Positions 17,124 through 24,497 of a DNA stretch of 47,794 bases are shown here, one piece after another. The notes below the pieces were generated by a model. That model made no database searches. It was not told where the DNA came from and saw only the letters and a program-made list of their open reading frames with translations. Source of the stretch: CAZUCE01 sp964619265 (GTDB taxonomy: Bacteria; Planctomycetota; UBA1135; GCA-002686595); the NCBI GenBank assembly GCA_964619265.1, contig CAZUCE010000033.1, forward strand, positions 1-47,794, written 5' to 3'. How positions within the stretch are numbered: the first letter of the stretch is position 1; every line of letters begins with the position of its first letter. The translations under genes and the position numbers were made by a program.

Positions 17124-18436
17124 ACATCCTCCTGGTCGTCCACGACTATCTCCCCGATCACATCGGTGGGACCGAGGTGCACACCCACCAACTGGCTCGG
17201 GCTTTGCAGGAGGCCGGGCATCAGGTTCGCGTGGCGACCACCGATCGCCGGCTGGACCTCGAGGAAGGTCAATGGCTCGAGCGCGAGCACGAAGGCGTTT
17301 TGGTTTCCGAGCTCGTGCACACACGCGAATACTCCCACGCGTTCGAGTCGGTGCGCTCTCCGTTCGCGGCTAAGGCGTTCGCTGCGCGTTTGCCCGAATG
17401 GAATCCGGATGTGATCCACTTCCAGCACCTGGCGCACTTCGGCGCGGAGTGCGTGGAACTGGCCCGTGAATTCGGGGCCGCCGTGGTTTGCACGCTCCAC
17501 GACTACTACCTCCTGTGCCAGCACTCGACGCTGCGCCGGTCCAGCGGCGAACTGTGCTCGGACAAAACACGCGTGCACTGCGTCGACTGCATCCAGGGGC
17601 TACCGTTCCCCGAGCTAGCTGGCGAGTCTCCGCGCCGGAGCGAGCTGGAGCAAATCGAGTTTGCCCATTCGCGCGAGCGGCTGCATCGGCACTTCCTGCA
17701 GAGCGCTCAGGCGGTGATCACACCGTCCCGGTTCCTAGCGGAGCGGTTCGGCGCAGCAGGCTTCGTGGGAGACCGCCGCTGGTTCCAACTGAAAACGGGC
17801 TATCCCGGCTTGGTTCATCCGCCGCGACCTGCGCCGGTCGGCACCTTGCGGGTGGGCTACGTGGGCGGGATCTACCCGGCCAAAGGAGTTCACGTTGCCA
17901 TCGAGGCCTTCGCGATGCTGCGCGATGCCAATTTGAGGCTCGAGCTGCACGGCGTGCTCGAGTGGTTCCCGGACTACGTGGCCGAGCTGCGCGAGTTGGC
18001 CGAGGGCTCGGCGGTCGAGTTCGCCGGGCGTTTCGACCCGCGGGACGTGGACCGCGTGTTGTTGGGACTCGACCTGCTCGTGGTGCCGAGTACCTGGTAT
18101 GAAAATATGCCCTTGACGATTCACGAGGCTTTCCGGTGCGGGATTCCGGTCCTCGTCAGCGACTTGGGAGGCATGCGCGAAGCGGTCGAACCCGGCCTGG
18201 GTGGGGATCGATTCCCGGTGGGGGACGCCCGCGCCCTGGCCGAACGCCTGCGCGAGCTGGAGGAGAACCGCGAGCGGCTAGCGGAATGGTCCCAAGCTCG
18301 CCCCCCGGTTCCAACGGTGGATAAAGTCCGCGCGCGGATCGAGCAAATTTATGAGGCCTGCCTCGCCGAACGGCGGGGCGAGCCTGGCCCGTCCGACGAC
18401 TCGCGGTTGGACGATCTACGATTCCCTGGCCTCTAG
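17120..18436 (+). CDS. Glycosyltransferase family 4
   Basis: This 438-residue GT-B enzyme opens MNILLVVHDYLPDHIGGTE, closely like the protein at 14251. LHDYYLLC is followed by the four-cysteine cluster at 133, 146, 154 and 157. The donor domain has GYVGGIYPAKGVH, with E-x7-E in YENMPLTIHEAF and VSDLGGMRE. It lacks the low-complexity insert of the 14251 enzyme, which otherwise looks like its paralogue. The ATG at 17120 overlaps the previous stop by four bases. The HEAT lipoprotein gene starts 17 bases after its stop, so that gene may be the last of the glycan operon. Confidence 0.9.
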   Translation: MNILLVVHDYLPDHIGGTEVHTHQLARALQEAGHQVRVATTDRRLDLEEGQWLEREHEGVLVSELVHTREYSHAFESVRSPFAAKAFAARLPEWNPDVIHFQHLAHFGAECVELAREFGAAVVCTLHDYYLLCQHSTLRRSSGELCSDKTRVHCVDCIQGLPFPELAGESPRRSELEQIEFAHSRERLHRHFLQSAQAVITPSRFLAERFGAAGFVGDRRWFQLKTGYPGLVHPPRPAPVGTLRVGYVGGIYPAKGVHVAIEAFAMLRDANLRLELHGVLEWFPDYVAELRELAEGSAVEFAGRFDPRDVDRVLLGLDLLVVPSTWYENMPLTIHEAFRCGIPVLVSDLGGMREAVEPGLGGDRFPVGDARALAERLRELEENRERLAEWSQARPPVPTVDKVRARIEQIYEACLAERRGEPGPSDDSRLDDLRFPGL

Positions 18437-18453
18437 TGTTCTTCCTTCATTTG

Positions 18454-19371
18454 ATGAGTCTTGCCCTTCGCGCCGCGCGTTTCGTCGCGCTGCTTGCTTC
18501 GCCCGCACTCTGTTTCGTAGCCGCTGGCTGCCTGTCTTCGAAGCCGACTTCGAAGGTCGTTCCGCTGGCTTCGCTGGAACAGAATTACCGCAGCGTTCTG
18601 GAGGCCTATGGGGAAGGCGGCGAGGCCTGGGAAGCCGCTCGCGCGGAGGCGCTGGACGACCCCAAGTTGACTCGCTTCCTCGTGGACAATCTTGCCCGCG
18701 AAATGGTGCGGGCCTTTGAGAGCGGCGGGCAGGTTCTGCTGGCGGCCGAAGACAATCCCTACATACGCGCTCGCGAAGAGTTGATCGAATTGGGAGCGCC
18801 CACCGTCAACCTTGCGGCCGGCATGTTGGCGGAAGGGGACGACGTCCTGGCGTATCACGGCGCCGACTTGATCGAGGGGATTGGGGAGCCTGCGGTGCCC
18901 GCGCTGGTGGATCTTCTGCGCGACTCGCGGGATTCTGTGCGCCGCCGGGCGGCCGGGGTGGCGGGGGGACTCGACGCCGGGTCGCCGGCGCTCGAGAGGG
19001 CCCTCACCGATCTTCTGACCCGCGATTCGGAGTGGATCGTGCGGGCCCAGGCGGCGCGGGCCATCGGCACTCGGCTGGCCGAACAGCGAGCCGCCGCGAC
19101 GGAACGCGAGCACCTGTCCGCGTGTCTTGAGGTCGCCACCCGGGACGAGGACATCTTGGTGGCCGCTGAGGCGGCCCTGGCCCTTGGTCCGCTCCAGGAC
19201 CTGCGGGCGGCGCCTGCGCTGATCGAAGTTCTCGACCGAGCCGAGGGGGAAGGACATCCATTGGCCGCCCGCCGTGCTCAGACCGCGCTGCAAACGCTGT
19301 TCGCCGATCCCACGCCGCGTGGCTCGGGAGGTTGGCAGGCCTACTGGAAAGGGCACCCGCAGCGCCGCTAA
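18454..19371 (+). CDS. HEAT-repeat lipoprotein
   Basis: This 305-residue protein has a lipoprotein signal peptide: two arginines, a hydrophobic core, and a lipobox ending VAAGC with Cys26. The rest is almost entirely helical. From about residue 100 it carries HEAT-type repeats, recognisable by the recurring pattern GxPAVPALVDLLRDxxxxVRRRAA. HEAT repeats act as protein-binding scaffolds. I use the ATG at 18454 because it gives a compact signal peptide; a GTG at 18436, overlapping the previous stop, would add six residues. Its place after the glycosyltransferases suggests an envelope role, perhaps in assembly or export of the glycan, but this is inference from position only. Confidence 0.8.
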   Translation: MSLALRAARFVALLASPALCFVAAGCLSSKPTSKVVPLASLEQNYRSVLEAYGEGGEAWEAARAEALDDPKLTRFLVDNLAREMVRAFESGGQVLLAAEDNPYIRAREELIELGAPTVNLAAGMLAEGDDVLAYHGADLIEGIGEPAVPALVDLLRDSRDSVRRRAAGVAGGLDAGSPALERALTDLLTRDSEWIVRAQAARAIGTRLAEQRAAATEREHLSACLEVATRDEDILVAAEAALALGPLQDLRAAPALIEVLDRAEGEGHPLAARRAQTALQTLFADPTPRGSGGWQAYWKGHPQRR

Positions 19372-19430
19372 CCTCCTCTCTCACGGAATCCTGGGGACTC
19401 CCTCCAGGAACCGGAACGGAAACCTCCCTC

Positions 19431-20063
19431 ATGTCGATTTGGAAACTGGGCCGCCGTCAGCCGGCGTGCGTGGATTGCGAGCAAGAGTTCACCGATGGCG
19501 ATGTCCTCTTCTCGACCCTGGCCTTCGACGAGGACCGGATCGACCGTCACGATCGCTGCCCCGCGTGCTGGAAGGCGCGCGAAGAGCAGCCGGTGGATGG
19601 CCTGTGGTGGCGTTCGCGCCGGCAGATCACGAAGAAGGCCGGATTGTCGGTCGACCTAGACGGCCTCGAGCAGATCTTCCATGCCCTAGCCGAACGAACC
19701 GAGGAACGGCTTCTCGAGCTGCGCTACCTGATCTCGCTGCTGCTGATGCGCAAGCGCAAGCTGATCCTCGGCCGCGCGTTCGTGCGGGCGGGGAGCGAGT
19801 TGCTGGCCTTGCGCCGACCGCGCCGCAAGGAGGAGATCCTGGTGCAGGTCTTCGAGTTTTCACCCGAGCGGATGGAGGAGTTGCGCGCGGATCTCGTCCG
19901 GTTGTTCGAAGGCGACGACCTGCTCTCAGGGGACGCCTCGCCGAGCGCCCCGCTAGAGGGCTCGGACGCCGAGGAGGAGCCCGGCGAAGAGCGGGAAGGC
20001 GTTCAAGCGGAGGAACTCCAAGCCGAGGACCCCGCTTCTGAATCGACTACGGCTCAATCGTGA
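19431..20063 (+). CDS. CxxC zinc-ribbon-like protein of unknown function
   Basis: This 210-residue protein has an N-terminal metal-site pattern with Cys13, Cys16, Cys43 and Cys46 (CVDC and CPAC), a zinc-ribbon arrangement. A helical middle includes a basic segment LLLMRKRKLILGR, and the Glu/Ala-rich C-terminus is probably disordered. I recognise no named family. No membrane segment or signal peptide is visible, so it is probably cytoplasmic. The start at 19431 has CCTCCC two bases upstream, as at other leading genes here. Its last 17 bases overlap the 3' end of the convergent secreted-protein gene. Confidence 0.75.
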   Translation: MSIWKLGRRQPACVDCEQEFTDGDVLFSTLAFDEDRIDRHDRCPACWKAREEQPVDGLWWRSRRQITKKAGLSVDLDGLEQIFHALAERTEERLLELRYLISLLLMRKRKLILGRAFVRAGSELLALRRPRRKEEILVQVFEFSPERMEELRADLVRLFEGDDLLSGDASPSAPLEGSDAEEEPGEEREGVQAEELQAEDPASESTTAQS

Positions 20064-22200
20064 TGCTCACGGCTTCGGCCAAGTCGACGCCGCCCAGCGA
20101 ACACTCCGGAGTCGCCAGGTCGAGCACGCCGCCCTGGGCGTAAAGCTCGGCGCCGACTAGGCCAGGGTTCGGGGGGATCGGCAGGTTCCAAGAAGCGCTG
20201 CCGAGCGAGTCGATGGCCGGGTTTACGAACACGAAGCTGCCCGCGAGAGCCGGCACCAACGTGCAGGAACCGCAAGCCAGGTCGTCGCGAGTCGCGGAAA
20301 TCAGCAGGAAGCCGGTGGCGAGCGGCGGACCGCCCACGAATCCTGGCGCGAAGTCCGTGTTGCCGACCGTGGCATGGGACGCGTGCGTCGTGCCGGCCGT
20401 TCCGCACCCGCCGCCCAGGGGCTCGACGTCGCCAGGGGTCGCGAGGTCGATCGAGAGGACTTCGTCGCCGTTTACGAGCGACCCGCAGGCCGTCAGGCGG
20501 TCGGTGTCCACAGTCGTGTCGCCGAACCGAGCGGTGATTCCGGACAGCCCGAAGGGGGCGGGCTCGACGATGGCGGGGCCCTGGGGAGAACCCGTAATCG
20601 CGTCAAGCACCTGGGCGGACGTGACGCCGGACTCTCCGAACAGCAGAACGTACGCTTCGCCCGTGAACGCGAGTTGCTGGGGGGCGCCGGTTGCTGCGAC
20701 GAGCTGTTCTTCGCCGATCTCCACCGAAACGCCGTCCCAACGGACTGGCCGCGTGAACACGCCGTCTGCGGAGGATCGGCCGTAGGTGACCAGGTAGCTG
20801 CCCTGACTTCCCGCGATGATCGGGGAGGAGAAGCTGGTGTTGTCGAGGAACGCGGAGTCCAGAAAGTCGTCCTTGCCTTCGACGTTCACGAGCAAGGAGA
20901 CAATTCCGGTGGACGGGTCGCGGGAGAGCCGAGTTGTAAGCCAACCGTCTTGGAAGGGAGGGCCCTCCGCGAAGCGTTCCTGGAAAGAGGAGTTGTTGTT
21001 GCTCGGCGTGATTTCGATCAGCGTAACGGTCGGGGGGCCACCGGGGGGCAACGCGAGATCCAGCCGGAACACGGTTGTCTGGACAGTCGGGGACGGATCG
21101 GCACGACCGGTCTTGCACAGGAAGCGACCGTCCAGGGCGGCGTCGCTCAGCTCGATGGGAAATACCTGACTCATGAAGCCGGTCGCGGTGAGCGTCACCG
21201 GGTCGCCGACCACTCCTGTGCCATCGATCGCGCGGCACTGAACTTCTTGGGCGAAAAAGGCAGGGATGGGCTGGGTGTAAGCGAGCAGCCATGCGCTTTC
21301 CCCGATCGCCGAGCTGAGCTGAAGCGAGTTTGTTGTCAGCTCGAGCGAGCCCTCGACAACGATCAGCGATCCGACCGGTGAGCCGTTCGAATCCACCCGC
21401 TGGGCGAGCAGGTCGCTGTCGTTGAAGCCGAATTCTTCGCGCCACAGGAACAAGTTCTGGTCGAGGGAGCCGTTGTAGCTCACCAGGACGTCATCGACCC
21501 TCTCCGCGGATGTGGCGACCGGCGTGACCGGAGTGATCCAGGGATCGAGGGCCAAGGGATAGGCGGCCGATTCCACGAACGCCTCGGGCAGCCCGATCGA
21601 AAGCCACTCGCCGTCGAAGTCGAGCCAGCCTTCGGAGCGCCGGCCCTCGGCGTCGATTCCGACCACGCCCCACACGTCGAGGCCACAAGTACCTTCGCCG
21701 TGGGGGGACCGAAACCGCAGGCGCTCGCTGGAGAAATCGGGCGCGAGGAGCAGATCGGTCTGGATTCGGCGCCGGAGGACGAGCGAGCCTGAGCCCTCAG
21801 GCTCAGACTCCAGGTGAAGGGTGTGCTCGAGGCCTGCTCGTTCCACGCGGAAGCTCTCCGCCAGGCCCTCGGACAGCTCGTAGGTGATCTCGTTCCCGGC
21901 GACCGCGCGGGTCGGCAGGCCCAGCGAGTTTCCTGAGGCCACGGCCTCATCGCCGCGCAGGAGCTCCCAGTCGGTCCCGAACGCGAAGGGCTGGGCGGAC
22001 GGTTCGGCCGAGCCCAGGGCGGGCTCGAACGTGGCGCCGCCAGCGTCGAAGCGGGCCCGGTAGCCGGGCCCGCGGGCGAAGACCTGATCGGACTCGGCGT
22101 GGATCTGGGTCGAGGCGAAGGGCGGAGCGGGCGCCTGTTCGAGGAGCCGAGGGGTCTGGAGTGCTGTGGCCTGCAGGGTGGCCAGAGTCAGAGCGAGCAT
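20047..22200 (-). CDS. Large secreted protein with Gly/Cys-rich C-terminal module
   Basis: This 717-residue protein has a signal peptide at its N-terminus (MLALTLATLQATALQ). A beta-rich region of about 230 residues follows, in which SFRVERAGLEHTLHL resembles domains of other secreted planctomycete proteins. A middle region with repeated beta-strand motifs (LVSYNGS, LAYTQP, YLVTYGRS, YVLLFGES) looks like a beta-propeller. The last 120 residues begin GGGCGTAG and contain paired cysteines (CGSC, and a late CSLGG) and the phrase NPGLVGAELYAQG. I recognise this module at the end of many secreted proteins of marine planctomycetes, where it may be a surface-sorting or attachment signal; that is recollection plus inference. 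I chose the ATG at 22200 for its signal peptide. It is not linked to the flanking operons. Confidence 0.72.
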   Translation of the reverse strand: MLALTLATLQATALQTPRLLEQAPAPPFASTQIHAESDQVFARGPGYRARFDAGGATFEPALGSAEPSAQPFAFGTDWELLRGDEAVASGNSLGLPTRAVAGNEITYELSEGLAESFRVERAGLEHTLHLESEPEGSGSLVLRRRIQTDLLLAPDFSSERLRFRSPHGEGTCGLDVWGVVGIDAEGRRSEGWLDFDGEWLSIGLPEAFVESAAYPLALDPWITPVTPVATSAERVDDVLVSYNGSLDQNLFLWREEFGFNDSDLLAQRVDSNGSPVGSLIVVEGSLELTTNSLQLSSAIGESAWLLAYTQPIPAFFAQEVQCRAIDGTGVVGDPVTLTATGFMSQVFPIELSDAALDGRFLCKTGRADPSPTVQTTVFRLDLALPPGGPPTVTLIEITPSNNNSSFQERFAEGPPFQDGWLTTRLSRDPSTGIVSLLVNVEGKDDFLDSAFLDNTSFSSPIIAGSQGSYLVTYGRSSADGVFTRPVRWDGVSVEIGEEQLVAATGAPQQLAFTGEAYVLLFGESGVTSAQVLDAITGSPQGPAIVEPAPFGLSGITARFGDTTVDTDRLTACGSLVNGDEVLSIDLATPGDVEPLGGGCGTAGTTHASHATVGNTDFAPGFVGGPPLATGFLLISATRDDLACGSCTLVPALAGSFVFVNPAIDSLGSASWNLPIPPNPGLVGAELYAQGGVLDLATPECSLGGVDLAEAVSITIEP

Positions 22201-22699
22201 GGGAGCGGTGAAGGCCGGAGGTAGCAGAAGGGGCGGATCCCCATCCTCTCCCACAAACCGGTCCCGTTGCGAAGTTCCCAGGAGGTCTTTTGGGGGGGTG
22301 GCGGCTGCTCGCCGTTCACCGAACGGGCGCGACCAACCCCACGGGTACCACAAACTGACACCGGCTCTTTTGGGGCCTGGGATGGGGGGGGCAGGCAGAG
22401 CCTGTACCCGGCAGCTGCTCTATGGCCTTCTCACCGGGGCTTTATGTGGAAAACGGTTCGGCTCTTGTTCGGGTGGATCGCGGGAGACGAATTCCCTGGG
22501 AAACGCAGCGGCCCTGGAATCGGCCTGAAGTAGCATGGGTCGAGCACCTACGTGTCAATTCGTGGCGGTAAGTGGAAGTTGGTTCGCGCGCCGGACCGAA
22601 CTCATCCACCGAGCCAAACGCGCGCGCCGCGGAACGAATTGGGGTCGAGGAGCCGGCGGCTCGTCCGCGGGTTCTGAAGGTGCGAGCCCCCATCCCCCC
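22201..22699. promoter_or_regulatory. Divergent 499-bp region upstream of mraZ
   Basis: No gene is supported in this stretch. It separates the secreted-protein gene (minus) from mraZ (plus) and must hold the main promoter of the cell-wall cluster. A G-rich tract at 22372-22391 (GGGG, GGG and eight G, separated by three and two bases) could form a G-quadruplex on the plus strand. TAGCAT at 22531-22536 is a possible -10 element without a visible -35 partner. I looked for the TGGG direct repeats at 10-base spacing that MraZ binds in other bacteria and did not find them. C-rich runs lie directly before both flanking starts. Confidence 0.4.
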
Positions 22700-23212
22700 G
22701 TGAAGTTCTCTGGCTTCTCCTCCCACAACCTCGACTCGAAGGGTCGCGTGTTCGTGCCCAAGCGTATCCAGCTCAAGCTGCCGGCCGACGCGGGCGGCCA
22801 GTACCGAGTGGTGTTGGGTCCGGGGATCGAGAATTGCGTGAACCTGTACACGCCCGAGGGGTGGGAGCAGCGCGAGGCCAAGCTCGAGACGCAGCCGTTC
22901 GCCGCGCCGGCCGCGCTGAAGATGCAGCGCTTTGTATTTGGCAACACCTTTGAGACCAGCCTCGACAAGTCGTTTCGGCTCCTGATCCCGGACAAGCTGC
23001 GCAAGTGGGCTGGGCTCGACGGCGAAGTCGCCTTGGTCGGTGTTCAAGATCGCGTCGAGTTGTGGGATGCGGATCAATGGAGGCGTCAGGAGGCTGAGGC
23101 CATGGCCGAATTCGAGCAGTTCGCACCCAGGTGGGCGGCGGGCGGCTGGGACGGCCAGAACGAGAAGGCTGGCGGGTCGTCCGATTCATCACCCGCGGAG
23201 GACGGGGCCTGA
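22700..23212 (+). CDS. mraZ: Transcriptional regulator MraZ
   Basis: MraZ is the DNA-binding regulator that heads dcw clusters. This 170-residue protein begins with a first AbrB-like repeat containing HNLDSKGRVFVP. The second repeat has LDKSFRLLIPDKLRKWAGL, ends DRVELWD, and corresponds to the second half of the MraZ fold. A Gly/Ser-rich tail of about 30 residues is extra. The GTG at 22700 was chosen because family members begin a few residues before the N-LDxKGR motif. The 55 in-frame residues upstream are Arg/Gly-rich and unlike MraZ. Six C precede the GTG and there is no Shine-Dalgarno sequence. rsmH follows within six bases, the usual order. Confidence 0.93.
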   Translation: MKFSGFSSHNLDSKGRVFVPKRIQLKLPADAGGQYRVVLGPGIENCVNLYTPEGWEQREAKLETQPFAAPAALKMQRFVFGNTFETSLDKSFRLLIPDKLRKWAGLDGEVALVGVQDRVELWDADQWRRQEAEAMAEFEQFAPRWAAGGWDGQNEKAGGSSDSSPAEDGA

Positions 23213-23217
23213 TCTCC

Positions 23218-24207
23218 ATGGTCACCCTGGCCACAGCAGTTCCCATGTCGCACGACGAAGACAAGCGCGAAGCGTTCGATGGGTCGCACGAGCCGGTCCT
23301 CCTGCGCGAGCTGCTCCGCGGCGTAAGAGAGTCCTTCAAGACGGGTCCGCGGGGCTTGTTTGTCGACGGCACTCTCGGCGCCGGCGGACATGCGAGCGCT
23401 TTGCTCGATGAGTTCGAAGGCCTCGAGCTGCTCGGCTTCGACCACGATGAGGATTCGCTGGCGCTCGCGGAGCGTCAACTCGCCCGCTTTGGCTCGCGCA
23501 TTCGGATCCGGCGCGCCCGGCTCTCCGAACTGGCGGAAGAGCTCGAGGGGGAGGAATCCCCACAGCTCACCCTGGTGGACTTGGGGGTCTGTTCGATTCA
23601 CCTGGACCGGGCCGATCGCGGGTTTTCCTTCGCGGCCGACGGCCCGCTCGACATGCGCATGGATCGCCGTCGAGAAATCACCGCCGCGGACGTCGTGGCA
23701 GAATTCGACGAACAGCGACTTGCTGACTTGATCTTCCAGGAGGGGGGCGAGCGCCGTTCGCGGAAGATCGCACACGCCATCTGCGAAGCGCGCCGGCGCG
23801 CGCCGTTCCTGCGGACCGCGGCGCTGGCCGACCTCATCGCGCGGACGGTGGGGGGTGGGGGAGGGCCGATTCATCCGGCAACCAAGACCTTTCAGGCCTT
23901 GCGCCGGGAGGTCAACCGCGAGGGGGACGAGCTGGAGGCCGCGATCGAGGCCTTCGCGCAGCACCTGGCGCCCGGCGGCGTGATGGCGGTGATCTCGTTC
24001 CACTCAGGCGAAGACGGCGTCGTCAAGCGCTACCTCCAGCAGGCCAAGCAGGCCGGCACCTTCGAGATTCTCACGCGCAAGCCGCTGGGACCTGAGCGCG
24101 ATGAGGTTCGTCGCAACGCGCGGTCTCGTTCTGCGCGCTTGCGCTTAGCTCGGCGAACAGCTCATTCCGCCTTGCCCGCGATCGAAGAGCAGGAGGACCG
24201 CCCGTGA
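23218..24207 (+). CDS. rsmH: 16S rRNA m4C1402 methyltransferase RsmH (MraW)
   Basis: RsmH methylates N4 of C1402 in 16S rRNA using SAM. HEPVLLREL near residue 22 is the usual N-terminal anchor, followed by FVDGTLGAGGHA, the SAM loop. DLGVCSIHLD (normally DLGVSSxQLD) comes next, then RGFSF, LDMRMD and the conserved late segment VISFHSGEDGVVK. The length of 329 residues is normal. The ATG at 23218 lies five bases after the mraZ stop; an ATG at 23245 would remove nine residues and still leave the domain intact. The TGA overlaps the next start as GTGA. Confidence 0.93.
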   Translation: MVTLATAVPMSHDEDKREAFDGSHEPVLLRELLRGVRESFKTGPRGLFVDGTLGAGGHASALLDEFEGLELLGFDHDEDSLALAERQLARFGSRIRIRRARLSELAEELEGEESPQLTLVDLGVCSIHLDRADRGFSFAADGPLDMRMDRRREITAADVVAEFDEQRLADLIFQEGGERRSRKIAHAICEARRRAPFLRTAALADLIARTVGGGGGPIHPATKTFQALRREVNREGDELEAAIEAFAQHLAPGGVMAVISFHSGEDGVVKRYLQQAKQAGTFEILTRKPLGPERDEVRRNARSRSARLRLARRTAHSALPAIEEQEDRP

Positions 24208-24497
24208 AAGCCACCGGTACCTGGTTCCTCGCTGGCTGTTCGCTCGCCCTCGGCTTGTTCGTGGCCTGTCTGGCCAATGCGAATCAGGTGCGTGGGGAAT
24301 TAGGCGCGCGGTTCGTACGGGCCAACGCAGACCTCGAGCGCGATGTTCGGGATGTGCAGCTCGCCATCGAGGCGGCGCGCAGCGAACTGGAGCGCCGGGT
24401 TCTGGCCGGTGAGCCGCTGCCCTACGAGGCCCAGCGCGATGCGCAGGCCGCTGAGCAGGCCCTGGCCGCAAGCCAAGCCTGGGAGGCCCTCCCGTGA
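24204..24497 (+). CDS. FtsL-like division protein
   Basis: This 97-residue bitopic membrane protein has a single hydrophobic helix at about residues 5-24. A hydrophilic, heptad-like helix of about 60 residues (LERDVRDVQLAIEAARSELE) follows, predicted to lie outside the inner membrane. This is the architecture of FtsL, which poorly conserved proteins share only by shape. Its position between rsmH and the class B PBP is the classical place of ftsL. It would bridge early and late division proteins and activate FtsW/PBP synthesis. GGAGG at 24192-24196 lies seven bases before the GTG. Its 3' end carries a hairpin over the next gene's ribosome binding site. Confidence 0.75.
   Translation: MKATGTWFLAGCSLALGLFVACLANANQVRGELGARFVRANADLERDVRDVQLAIEAARSELERRVLAGEPLPYEAQRDAQAAEQALAASQAWEALP
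24481..24493 (+). promoter_or_regulatory. Hairpin covering the PBP ribosome binding site
   Basis: GGGAG (24481-24485) and CTCCC (24489-24493) form a perfect 5-bp stem with a 3-base loop directly before the GTG at 24494. The stem contains most of the GGAGG Shine-Dalgarno sequence (24482-24486). It would be opened by ribosomes finishing the upstream ftsL-like gene, so it could enforce translational coupling. A weaker version (GGAG-CTG-CTCC, 28692-28702) precedes murF. The effect is inferred. Confidence 0.4.

Noticed and set aside
22201..22699. MraZ operator repeats (TGGG direct repeats at 10-base spacing)
   Set aside because: TGGG-like words occur but at spacings of 5, 7, 18 and 21 bases, so no regular array is present.
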